NCBI GenBank assembly: GCA_024280995.1
Contig: JAMXLM010000018.1
Location: 186,001 to 250,000 of the forward strand
Direction of reading: 5' to 3'
Length of the DNA stretch: 64,000 nucleotides
Source of the DNA: Candidatus Dormiibacterota bacterium
GTDB taxonomy: Bacteria; Chloroflexota; Dormibacteria; Dormibacterales; Dormibacteraceae
Part shown: piece after piece, positions 55,175 through 63,151 of the stretch
Position numbering within the stretch: position 1 is the first letter of the stretch
Layout: each line of letters starts with the position of its first letter
Notes under the pieces: model-generated
What the model was told of the DNA's origin: nothing
Seen by the model: only the letters and a program-made list of their open reading frames with translations
Databases searched by the model: none
Program-made: the position numbers and the translations under genes

Positions 55175-57805
55175 TTGACGGCGAAAGGGGCTCCGAGCCG
55201 ACAGGTCAGCCGGAGATTGCGTCGATTCGAGACGAGCGCAGCCCACCTCGGTCTTGCCCTGCTCGGTCTGATGCTGTTCAGCCTCGCGGCCATGGCCATC
55301 CTCCAGAAGCCGGCGGTCGCGGGCACGCTTGCCGCCGGCGGCATCAACGTCGAGCCGTCCGCCCGGCCCTGGCACTACGTCGGGGCCAACCCCGACAGCT
55401 GGTGGTGCCCAACGGCGGCGACGTGCACGACCTCGAACCCGCTCGCCCGAATCGACACCGAGATGGCTCTCGCCAAACAGCTCCATGTGGCGAACGTGCG
55501 GCTCGAGATCCCGTGGTTCCTGGTCGAGCCGGCCAAAGGGACCTATGACTGGACCCGCGCGGACTACATCTTCAACAGCGCCACCGCCCATGGAATCGTC
55601 ATCCAGCCGATCCTCGTCTACACGCCTGCGTGGGACGGCGGCTACAACGTCTTCCCCGTGGCTGCCGACTTCCAGTCTTTCGTCGACACCTTCATGCGCA
55701 GGTACGGAAGCCGCATCAACGCGGTCGAGATGTGGAACGAGCCCGACGGCGGCCAGTCTCTCGTCTCGAACAACCCGGCGCTCTACGTGCAGGACATCCT
55801 GATCCCAGGCTATCGCGCCGTGAAGGCGACGTTCCCGAGCGTGAGCGTGATCGAAGGCGGCAGCATCAATGACTCGGGTGTCTGTTGTCCGTGGCTCACC
55901 GGGATCTATAACGCCGGCGGCGGGTCCTACTTCGACATCGCGGCCTTCCACGACTACGGCGGTAACTACGGCCAGATCGCGACGGCATACCACAGCGTGC
56001 TCAGCGCGCATGGGCAGGGCGGCAAGCCGGTCTGGATGGGCGAGTACGGCGTGAGCGATGCCACAGGAAGCCAGCAGGCATCGCTGATCCAGGCCGCCTT
56101 GACCGCGACCCCAGGCCTGGCGATGGCGCAGTTCTACACGCTGCGCGACGAATCGGTCTACAACTGCTGCCCGCCCACGACCACCGGTGAGCGCAAGCAG
56201 TACGGCGTGCTCCTTGCCGACGACGTCACCAAGAAGGTGAGCTTCGGCACCATGCAGTCCCTGCTCGCCGGCGTGCCACCGCCGCCGGCACCGGCCCCGA
56301 CGACGGCGCCTACCGCGCCACCCACGACAGCGCCCACAGCGCCACCAACCACCGCGCCTACTGCGCCACCCACCGCTCCGCCGGCGCCGGCGCCCCCGCC
56401 GCAGGGGACAACTGTGGGTGGCCTGCACGTGGTGGGCAACCACATCGTCGATGCCAACGGCAACGTCGTCACCCTCCACGGGGCGAACATGTCCGGCACG
56501 GAGTTCGTCTGCGCGCAGGGCTGGAGCGCGGACCCGTTCGGCGGGCAACCCGAAGACAGCGCCCAGACCTTCGCGGCGATGCACGCCTGGCACATCAATG
56601 CCGTGCGAGTTCCACTCAACGAGGACTGCTGGCTCGGGATCAACGGCGCAAAGATCGGCGGCGCCGCCTACCAGACGGCGATCATGAAGCTCGTCCACGA
56701 CCTGCGCGCGGCCGGGTTCTACGTGATCGTCGACCTGCACTGGTCGGCGCCCGGCTCGCAGCTGGCGCTCAGCCAGAACCCAGTCCCCGACCAGGATCAT
56801 TCGCCGGCCTTCTGGCAGTCCGTCGCAGCGACGTTCATGCAGGACCAGGGCGTCATCTACGACCTGTTCAACGAACCCTTCCTTTACTGGATCGCCTCCG
56901 GTGGCCCCGACCAGTGGGGCTGCCTGATGAACGGCTGCACGCTTACCCAGTACGAGACGGGCGGGACACCATTCACGATCACGGCGAGCTGGCGGTCGGC
57001 CGGGATGAACCAGCTGATCGGCGTCGTCCGGGCGACCGGGGCGCAAAACGTGGTCATGGTGAGTGGCGTCAACTGGGCCCGCGATCTGTCAGGGTGGCTT
57101 GCCAACCGACCGGCCGGCAGCAACATCGCGGCCGCCTGGCACAGCTACCCCAGCGCGAACCCCAGCCTGGTCACGGAGTGCGCCGCGCAGTCGTGCTGGG
57201 ACAGCGTGATCGCGCCAGTGGCGGCCCGGGTGCCGGTGGTCGTCGGCGAGACCGGAGACTCGGCGGCGGGGCCGGAGACGTACCTCCCGGGGTTCCTGCC
57301 CTGGGCCGCCGGCCACGGTCTGAACGTCATCGCGTGGACCTGGAACGCCTGGAACAACCCGGACGACGTGCTCGTGACCAACATGCAGACCGGCAACCCG
57401 ACCGCCGGCGAGGGTGTCATCTACAGGGGCTGGCTGACCTCCACACCGGTTCCGAACGCGGCGCCGGCGCAGCCCGTCTACTCGACGCCGCCGGCCACGC
57501 AACCCGCGCCGGTCACCAATCCGGTGGCAGCCGCCCCGGGCCGTGGTGGCGCGCCGTCGAAGACCACCTCGCCGGCCCACACCTCGAACCCACCGCACCG
57601 GGGCCCGATCACGACCGGACCGCTTCAGGGCGCGGCCGGGACGCGGTCCGTCGCGAGCCCGAAAACACTCCAGGATCGGCTGGGCATGGAGGTCATCTAC
57701 GTCGGATTCGCGCTGCTCGGACTGGCGGCGCTGATCTGGGGCGTGTCTCATCTCGCGGTGACCGCGGGCGGCCACATCCAACGCACGGTGGGCGCCCGGG
57801 CCTGA
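55175..57805 (+). CDS. Membrane-anchored glycoside hydrolase with two catalytic domains
   Basis: 876 aa. N-terminal membrane or signal segment (LALLGLMLFSLAAMAIL, about 30-50). First TIM barrel (60-365), GH39/GH42-like: acid Glu in VEMWNEPDGG (about 188), nucleophile in WMGEYGVSD (about 289). A Pro/Thr/Ala repeat linker (370-408). Second TIM barrel (410-770), GH5-like: YDLFNEPF (about 565) and VVVGETGDS (about 690). A second Pro/Ser-rich linker and a C-terminal membrane helix (MEVIYVGFALLGLAALIWGV). Both Glu pairs are intact. Substrate unknown; the neighbourhood suggests exopolysaccharide trimming. TTG start. Confidence 0.88.
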   Translation: MTAKGAPSRQVSRRLRRFETSAAHLGLALLGLMLFSLAAMAILQKPAVAGTLAAGGINVEPSARPWHYVGANPDSWWCPTAATCTTSNPLARIDTEMALAKQLHVANVRLEIPWFLVEPAKGTYDWTRADYIFNSATAHGIVIQPILVYTPAWDGGYNVFPVAADFQSFVDTFMRRYGSRINAVEMWNEPDGGQSLVSNNPALYVQDILIPGYRAVKATFPSVSVIEGGSINDSGVCCPWLTGIYNAGGGSYFDIAAFHDYGGNYGQIATAYHSVLSAHGQGGKPVWMGEYGVSDATGSQQASLIQAALTATPGLAMAQFYTLRDESVYNCCPPTTTGERKQYGVLLADDVTKKVSFGTMQSLLAGVPPPPAPAPTTAPTAPPTTAPTAPPTTAPTAPPTAPPAPAPPPQGTTVGGLHVVGNHIVDANGNVVTLHGANMSGTEFVCAQGWSADPFGGQPEDSAQTFAAMHAWHINAVRVPLNEDCWLGINGAKIGGAAYQTAIMKLVHDLRAAGFYVIVDLHWSAPGSQLALSQNPVPDQDHSPAFWQSVAATFMQDQGVIYDLFNEPFLYWIASGGPDQWGCLMNGCTLTQYETGGTPFTITASWRSAGMNQLIGVVRATGAQNVVMVSGVNWARDLSGWLANRPAGSNIAAAWHSYPSANPSLVTECAAQSCWDSVIAPVAARVPVVVGETGDSAAGPETYLPGFLPWAAGHGLNVIAWTWNAWNNPDDVLVTNMQTGNPTAGEGVIYRGWLTSTPVPNAAPAQPVYSTPPATQPAPVTNPVAAAPGRGGAPSKTTSPAHTSNPPHRGPITTGPLQGAAGTRSVASPKTLQDRLGMEVIYVGFALLGLAALIWGVSHLAVTAGGHIQRTVGARA

Positions 57806-57901
57806 CGGCTCCCGGCCTCCCGATGGTCGGGACGCCAGCCCAGGCCTCTCCGACCTGGCCCATTTTCCGGTGCCGGCCAGTGCGCTCACCATTTCGCCCC
57901 A

Positions 57902-57989
57902 GGGAGCGGTAGCCGCTTTTGGAAGCCGGGTTCCACCGCGAGGCCCTGCAGCTTCGATCGACCTGATCGATCGAAAGGCTGCCGCTCCC
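57902..57989 (+). ncRNA. Structured RNA candidate, three-way junction
   Basis: Within the 309-base gap 57806-58114. Outer stem GGGAGCGGTAGCC (57902-57914) with GGCTGCCGCTCCC (57977-57989), 13 pairs with one G-U. Inside are TGGAA-gccggg-TTCCA (about 57920-57935) and TTCGATCGA-cctga-TCGATCGAA (57953-57975, nine perfect pairs). No T tract follows, so it is not a simple terminator. It lies 125 bases before the epimerase and may be a cis-regulatory element. It did not match any riboswitch core I could recall. The rest of the gap holds nothing clear. Confidence 0.5.
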
Positions 57990-58114
57990 GCCATATAGAG
58001 AAATCGATTGGTGCGGCCCGGGCGACATGTCAGGGCGCCGTTGAGCAGCAGCCGGCGCCGCGAAGACCTGACGGACTCGCCCAGGGCCGCGTTCGTGAAT
58101 GGAGGGAGGCGCAG

Positions 58115-59089
58115 TTGCGAGCGGCGGTCACCGGAGCGGCAGGGTTCATCGGGTCACACCTTTGCGACCGGCTGCTCGCCGACGGCCATCAGGTTGTCGG
58201 AATCGACTGCTTCCGGAGCTACTACCCGCGCCGGCTGAAAGAGCAGAACGTCGCGGGCGCTCTTGAGCACGCTAACTTCGAGTTCCACGAGCTGGACCTG
58301 ACCCAGGCGGAGCTGGCTCCGATCCTGGCCGGGGCCGACGTCGTCTTCCACCTCGCCGGCCAGCCCGGCGTCCGGCCGAGCTGGGGCCGCGACTTCGACC
58401 AGTACGTGTGGGACAACGTGATCGCGACGCAGCGTCTGCTCGAGTGCCTCAAGGACACGCCGGTCAAGCGCCTCGTCTACGCGTCGAGCTCGTCCGCCTA
58501 CGGCAACGCGGAGGCATTTCCGACCAAGGAGTCCGCCCTGCCCCGGCCGATATCGCCCTATGGGCTGACCAAGCTGGCCGGTGAGCAGCTCGCTCTTCTG
58601 TACATGCACAACTTCGGGACGCCGGTCGTGGCGCTTCGCTACTTCACCGTGTATGGGCCCAGGCAGCGGCCGGACATGGCCTTCTCGCGCTTCATCGACG
58701 CCGTCACCTCGGGTCGGCCGATCGAGATCCTGGGGGACGGCGAGCAGATCCGGGAGTTCACCTACGTGTCGGATGCGGTCGACGGGACGATCAAGGCCGG
58801 ATCGGCCGACGTCGCCGGCCTGGTCATCAACCTTGGCGGCGGCAGCCACGTCACGGTCAACCGCGCGCTCGACCTCCTGGCCGAGGTCAGCGAGACCCAG
58901 ATCTCGCGGCAACACCTGGCCAACGCGGCCGGTGACCCCAGGCGCACGAGCGCTTCCATCAGCATCGCGAGGAGCCGTCTCGGCTGGGAGCCGAGAGTCT
59001 CGCTCGCGCAGGGACTGCTCCAGCAGTGGAACTGGTTCACGCAGCAGCCGGACCGGTCGACCGGGTTGCGCAGGGGCGTCGCGGTCTAG
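58115..59089 (+). CDS. NAD-dependent sugar-nucleotide epimerase/dehydratase
   Basis: 324 aa extended SDR. RAAVTGAAGFIGSHLCDRLL (GxxGxxG), VFHLAGQPGVRPSWG, active-site S-x-YxxxK as ASSSSAYGNAE and ISPYGLTKLAGEQLAL, and RYFTVYGPRQRPDMAFSRFI. Likely UDP-glucose/UDP-glucuronate-type 4-epimerase. The TTG start follows GGAGGGAGG, a good ribosome-binding site. First gene of the polysaccharide set. Confidence 0.92.
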   Translation: MRAAVTGAAGFIGSHLCDRLLADGHQVVGIDCFRSYYPRRLKEQNVAGALEHANFEFHELDLTQAELAPILAGADVVFHLAGQPGVRPSWGRDFDQYVWDNVIATQRLLECLKDTPVKRLVYASSSSAYGNAEAFPTKESALPRPISPYGLTKLAGEQLALLYMHNFGTPVVALRYFTVYGPRQRPDMAFSRFIDAVTSGRPIEILGDGEQIREFTYVSDAVDGTIKAGSADVAGLVINLGGGSHVTVNRALDLLAEVSETQISRQHLANAAGDPRRTSASISIARSRLGWEPRVSLAQGLLQQWNWFTQQPDRSTGLRRGVAV

Positions 59090-59119
59090 GAATCTCCGGG
59101 CGCCACGGGCCCGGTCGCA

Positions 59120-59125
59120 TATCCT
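59120..59125 (+). promoter_or_regulatory. -10 box TATCCT of the PilZ gene
   Basis: TATCCT six bases before the ATG at 59132; leaderless spacing. Confidence 0.5.
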
Positions 59126-59131
59126 GACCAC

Positions 59132-59467
59132 ATGTCCGACCGCCGTCGGTTTCCGCGCGTGGAGGCGGACGTCCTGTGCCGCCCGGCGGGCTCGCGGCTC
59201 CTCCATCACAAGCGCAACACTCGCGACCTGAGTCTTGGCGGAGTGCGCGTCTACACCGATGAAGACTTTCCGGTGGGCTCGAGACTCGAGCTGGACGTGA
59301 TGGCGCGGGAGGGAGAACCGATCCGGTGCTGGGCGGTGGTCGTCTGGCGGCTCGAGCTTTTCGACGGATCTCCCGCGAGGTTTGACACCGGGCTCAGATT
59401 CATCGACATGGCGGAGGGCGACATCCAGCGCCTCGCCGCTCATCTCGGACCGACCGACCTGGGCTGA
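59132..59467 (+). CDS. PilZ-domain c-di-GMP-binding protein
   Basis: 111 aa single PilZ domain. The RxxxR motif is in DRRRFPRVEADV and the D/NxSxxG motif is DLSLGGVRV; both are intact. Positioned inside the polysaccharide gene set, it probably couples c-di-GMP to polymer synthesis or export, as in Alg44 or BcsA systems but as a separate protein. The HD-GYP protein at 23 kb could lower its ligand. Confidence 0.92.
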   Translation: MSDRRRFPRVEADVLCRPAGSRLLHHKRNTRDLSLGGVRVYTDEDFPVGSRLELDVMAREGEPIRCWAVVVWRLELFDGSPARFDTGLRFIDMAEGDIQRLAAHLGPTDLG

Positions 59468-59470
59468 CTG

Positions 59471-59560
59471 GTGTGGCAGTTCCTCGCGGGCCTGTTTGCC
59501 GGCGTGACCCTGGGGATCCTGATCATGGCGGCGCTGATCGCGGCCTCGTGCAAGTCGTGA
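59471..59560 (+). CDS. 29-residue single-helix membrane protein
   Basis: GTG at 59471, three bases after the PilZ stop; TGA at 59558-59560. It reads VWQFLAGLFAGVTLGILIMA then ALIAASCKS: one membrane helix with small residues at regular spacing, like the very short DUF3789-type proteins. Probably cotranslated with PilZ and possibly its membrane partner. Short length lowers certainty. Confidence 0.6.
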   Translation: MWQFLAGLFAGVTLGILIMAALIAASCKS

Positions 59561-59680
59561 CCGTCCCGAACGGGTCTGGGACAGTTGCCTCGGCTCCCTG
59601 TGGCCAGGTTAAGCGCAGGTTGGAAATGCCTATTCAAAGCACCTGCTCCCTCGTCTTAGCGTCTCGCAATAGAAACGAAG

Positions 59681-60352
59681 GTGCTGAGAGCAGAACACGT
59701 GGGCTATGGAGACACCCTTCCGCAAGTGCGGCGCTGGCGCGGGCGGCCGGTATATGAGACTTTCCTCAAGAGGTGCCTCGACGTAGCGATCGCCGGTTTC
59801 GGGCTGGTCGCCTCGTCTCCGATCTGGCTCGCGATCGTCATCGCCATCAGGATCGACTCGCCCGGTCCCGCGATCTTCGTCCAGGAGCGAGTCGGTCTCC
59901 ACGGCCGGCGTTTTCGCTTCTACAAGTTCCGCTCGATGCATCGGGACGCGGAGACCCGGCTGCGCGACATCCAGAAGCACAACGAGGTAGACGGCCCGGT
60001 CTTCAAGATGCGGAGAGACCCGCGGGTCACGCGCGTGGGCGCATTCCTCCGCCGGACCAGCCTCGACGAGCTGCCCCAGCTGATCAACGTCTTGAAGGGC
60101 GACATGAGCATGGTCGGTCCGAGGCCGCCCCTGCCGCGCGAGGTGGCCCAGTACCGGCCGTCGGACATGATCCGGCTGAGCGTCAAGCCCGGTCTGACGT
60201 GCCTCTGGCAGGTCAGAGGGAGGTCGACCGTCGATTTCGACACCTGGATGGCCTATGACCGGGAGTACGTGACCGGGCTGTCGGCGTGGATGGACCTCAC
60301 GATCCTGGTCCGGACCGTCTGGGCCGTCCTCAGCTGTCGCGGAGCGTTTTGA
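59681..60352 (+). CDS. Undecaprenyl-phosphate sugar phosphotransferase (WcaJ/ExoY type)
   Basis: 223 aa. One membrane helix (CLDVAIAGFGLVASSPIWLAI), then the bacterial sugar transferase core: GPAIFVQERVGLHGRRFRFYKFRSM, RRTSLDELPQLINVLKGDMSMVGPRPPLPREV and KPGLTCLWQVRGRS. It lacks the extra N-terminal membrane domain of WbaP. It starts the lipid-linked repeat unit of a polysaccharide. GTG start at 59681. The 120-base gap before it holds GTCCC-gaacgggtct-GGGAC (59563-59581), a possible hairpin. Confidence 0.94.
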   Translation: MLRAEHVGYGDTLPQVRRWRGRPVYETFLKRCLDVAIAGFGLVASSPIWLAIVIAIRIDSPGPAIFVQERVGLHGRRFRFYKFRSMHRDAETRLRDIQKHNEVDGPVFKMRRDPRVTRVGAFLRRTSLDELPQLINVLKGDMSMVGPRPPLPREVAQYRPSDMIRLSVKPGLTCLWQVRGRSTVDFDTWMAYDREYVTGLSAWMDLTILVRTVWAVLSCRGAF

Positions 60353-62328
60353 CAGGACTGCTCGCGGTACTGCTGGCCGCCGCCGGCACCATCGCAGCTG
60401 GATTTTCGGCATACCTTCTCCTGCTGGCCGTTGCCAGCCTTTTCCGCGCCCGTAACACGGTCGAGCGACGTGAGCCGGCAAGCCGGCTTGTCGTGCTGGT
60501 GCCGGCGCACGACGAGGAAGCCTCGATCGCCCGAACCGTCTCGTCGCTGCTCGCCCAGGACTATCCGGGAGAGCTCATGTCGGTCGTCGTCGTCGCGGAC
60601 AACTGCACGGACGGCACGGCGGAGAAGGCCTCGGCGGCGGGCGCCGCCGTGATGGTCCGGTTCGACGACCGCAACCGCGGAAAGGGCCAGGCCCTCCACT
60701 GGGCGATCGCCAATCTCGAGGCGGCCGATGACCCGTTCGACGCCGTGGTCGTCGTCGACGCCGACTCGACGGTGGACCCGCGCTTTCTGCGGTCGCTCGA
60801 AAGCGAGCTGAGCGCCGGACACGAGGTGGTGCAGGCGGACTACACGCTCCGGACCGAACCCGGCCGGCCTCAGGCGGCGCTCGTGGCGGCAGGTTTCCTC
60901 CTGTTCCACCGGGTCAGGTTCGGCGGCCGGCGCCGGCTCGGCATGCCGGCCAACCTCGTCGGGAACGGGATGCTGTTCAGCCGAAGGCTCCTCCAGACGC
61001 ATGGATGGAGCGCGTTCTCGGGAGTCGAGGATCTCGAGTTCTCGATCGACCTCCGCCTGAGCGGGTTTGCGCCACGCTTCGCGCCCGCCGCACGGGTGGA
61101 GGGCTCGGCAGCCGCAAGCCGCCGGGGCGCTTTCCAGCAGCGCCTGCGCTGGGAGGGTGGGCGCTTCAACGTCGTTCGCACGAGGCTCGGGGTCCTTCTC
61201 GGCGCGATCGTCAGGCGGCGGGACTTGCGACTCGTGGACGCCGCCATCGACCTGGCGACCCCGCCGCTTGCGCTGCTGACGATGGTCGCCGGCGCGGGGC
61301 TGTTCACCTCGGTGGTGCTGACGTTGTTCAGGATCGTGCCGGCCTGGGCCGCGGTGCCCTGGGCTCTTGCTCTTGCCGGAATAGCCGCTTTCGTGGTCGT
61401 CGGCCTGACTTCGGCCGGGGCTCCGGCCGGCACGTGGCCGGCGCTGGCGCTGGCGCCGGTCTTCGTCGCCTCCAAGTTCCTGACCTACGCCCGCCTGACG
61501 CGAGGCTTCGACCCGAAGCGTTGGGACCGCACGGACCGCACCGGCGAAGCGCAACGCCGGCCGGGCAGGCTCGACATAGCCGGCGTTCCTGTCGATCCGG
61601 CGAACATGGATTCAGCGCTCGACCGGATCACCGGCGCGATCGGAGGGCCGAAGGTCTTTCAGGTCGCCACCGTGAACCTCGACTTCGTGGTCCGTGCGCG
61701 CACCGATCCCCGCGTCTGGTCGATCCTCCGCCACAGCGACTTGAACCTCGCCGACGGAGCCCCCGTGCTCTGGCTCGGCCGTCTGCTCGGAGCCGACCTT
61801 CGGACGCGAGTGGCCGGCGCGGACCTGGTGCCTGCGCTCGCCCACAGACTGGCCGCGAACGGCGGCCGCATCTTCCTGCTGGGCGGCGAGAACGGCACCG
61901 CGAAGGTGGCGGCGGAAAGGCTGCAGGAAGCCAACGCCGGACTGGCGGTGGTGGGCACTTACGAGCCGCCCCGGTGCGCGGTCGAAGAGATGCCGATCGG
62001 CGACATCGTCCGCCGGATCGAGGAAGCCCGCCCGGACGTCCTCCTGGTCGCCTTCGGCCACCCCAAGCAGGAGAAGTTCATCGACCTCTACCGCGACCGC
62101 CTGCCGGTCTCGGTTGCCATCGGCGTCGGTTGCGTCTTCGACCTGCTCGCGGGCCGGAGCCGCCGCGCGCCTCGATGGATGCAGGCGATCGGCATGGAGT
62201 GGGCTTTCCGGCTCAGCCGGGAGCCTCGACGCCTCGTCCGCCGCTACGTGATCGACGCCGCGTGGCTGATACCGATCACCGCGCTCGTGCTTCGGCAGCG
62301 GTTCATCGGCGGCGTGGACGGTGCCTGA
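60349..62328 (+). CDS. GT2 glycosyltransferase fused to WecG/TagA/CpsF glycosyltransferase
   Basis: 659 aa from a TTG overlapping the previous stop (TTGA). Residues 1-400: GT2 processive-like domain with an N-terminal helix, VVLVPAHDEEASIARTVSSLL, VVVVDADSTVDPRFLR, GVEDLEFSIDLRLSG and QQRLRWEGGR (QxxRW), plus three C-terminal helices. Residues about 407-650: WecG/TagA domain (VFQVATVNLDFVVRARTDPR, LNLADGAPVLWLGRLLG, FLLGGENGTAKVAAERLQ, FGHPKQEKFIDLYRDRLPV, GVGCVFDLLAGRSRRAPRWMQ). Two successive sugar additions in one chain are likely. Confidence 0.9.
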   Translation: MTGLLAVLLAAAGTIAAGFSAYLLLLAVASLFRARNTVERREPASRLVVLVPAHDEEASIARTVSSLLAQDYPGELMSVVVVADNCTDGTAEKASAAGAAVMVRFDDRNRGKGQALHWAIANLEAADDPFDAVVVVDADSTVDPRFLRSLESELSAGHEVVQADYTLRTEPGRPQAALVAAGFLLFHRVRFGGRRRLGMPANLVGNGMLFSRRLLQTHGWSAFSGVEDLEFSIDLRLSGFAPRFAPAARVEGSAAASRRGAFQQRLRWEGGRFNVVRTRLGVLLGAIVRRRDLRLVDAAIDLATPPLALLTMVAGAGLFTSVVLTLFRIVPAWAAVPWALALAGIAAFVVVGLTSAGAPAGTWPALALAPVFVASKFLTYARLTRGFDPKRWDRTDRTGEAQRRPGRLDIAGVPVDPANMDSALDRITGAIGGPKVFQVATVNLDFVVRARTDPRVWSILRHSDLNLADGAPVLWLGRLLGADLRTRVAGADLVPALAHRLAANGGRIFLLGGENGTAKVAAERLQEANAGLAVVGTYEPPRCAVEEMPIGDIVRRIEEARPDVLLVAFGHPKQEKFIDLYRDRLPVSVAIGVGCVFDLLAGRSRRAPRWMQAIGMEWAFRLSREPRRLVRRYVIDAAWLIPITALVLRQRFIGGVDGA

Positions 62329-62449
62329 GGCAACGATCACACGCTCTTGCTGGGCCATTTGCCCCGGACCGACGACTGGGAAAACCCATGGCGTGCACTC
62401 GGCATGACACCTAGAGTCGGATGAGGCTCGCCACCTGCCGTAGAAGCAT

Positions 62450-63151
62450 GTGTCTGAGAAAACGATGAACGCAACGATCGATCGCCACGAAGAGCTGTTC
62501 ACGTCCGGGGCGTACGTCGACGCCTTCCAACCGGACGTCCGGACCAACCCCTTCGAGGGAGACTACGCCCGCAAGCGCGACGCCATCATCGCGTCGGTCG
62601 CGGGGTTCGACAAGAGGGTCCTGGATGTCGGCGGCGGCATGGGACGGCTGTCCATACCGCTGTCGGAGCGCCACTTCGTGACGCTCACCGACCTCTCGCC
62701 GCACATGCTCGACCTCGCTCGTCCCCAGGCGTCCGACCGGCTGGTCCTGCGCGAGGCCAACGCTCGGTCCCTGCCCTTCGCGGACGCGTCTTTCGACTAC
62801 GTGCTCTGCATCGACGTCCTGCCCCACCTGTTCGACCCGGTGGAGGCGCTTCTCGAAGCCCGCCGTGTCCTGGTGCCTGGAGGGCGGCTGCTGGTGGACG
62901 TCACGAACGCCAATCCGCTGTGGACGCTGGGCTACCCGCGCTACGTCGGCCGCCGGCCGGGCCGCTGGGTCGAGGTATTTCGCTCCAAGGGCGTCCTTCC
63001 CGAGTGGCGGAGCCGCGTGTGGCACCACCGGCGATCTGAGCTCGTGCGCTTCATCGCCAACGCCGGGCTGCAGCTGGAGTCGATCCGGACCTTTGGGCCG
63101 ATGGCCTGTCCGAAATGGTTTCTCGCCACGGCGCGAAGGCCGAGCTCTTGA
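62450..63151 (+). CDS. Class I SAM-dependent methyltransferase
   Basis: 233 aa, Methyltransf_11/25 type. KRVLDVGGGMGRLSIPLSER (motif I), LTDLSPHMLDLARPQ, NARSLPFADASFDYVLCIDVLPHLFDP, ARRVLVPGGRLLVDV. Probably methylates a sugar or lipid of the polysaccharide. GTG start. The 121-base gap before it contains TGGG-aaaa-CCCA (62379-62394 area) and no gene. Confidence 0.9.
   Translation: MSEKTMNATIDRHEELFTSGAYVDAFQPDVRTNPFEGDYARKRDAIIASVAGFDKRVLDVGGGMGRLSIPLSERHFVTLTDLSPHMLDLARPQASDRLVLREANARSLPFADASFDYVLCIDVLPHLFDPVEALLEARRVLVPGGRLLVDVTNANPLWTLGYPRYVGRRPGRWVEVFRSKGVLPEWRSRVWHHRRSELVRFIANAGLQLESIRTFGPMACPKWFLATARRPSS

Noticed and set aside
55163-57046. A 627-codon minus-strand frame opposite the glycoside hydrolase
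   Set aside because: Antisense of a gene with intact catalytic motifs; no domain visible and very skewed composition.
57902-57989. c-di-GMP-I (GEMM) riboswitch upstream of the polysaccharide genes
   Set aside because: The conserved GEMM core sequences were looked for and not found, although an AGCCGGGTT stretch occurs; the fold differs.
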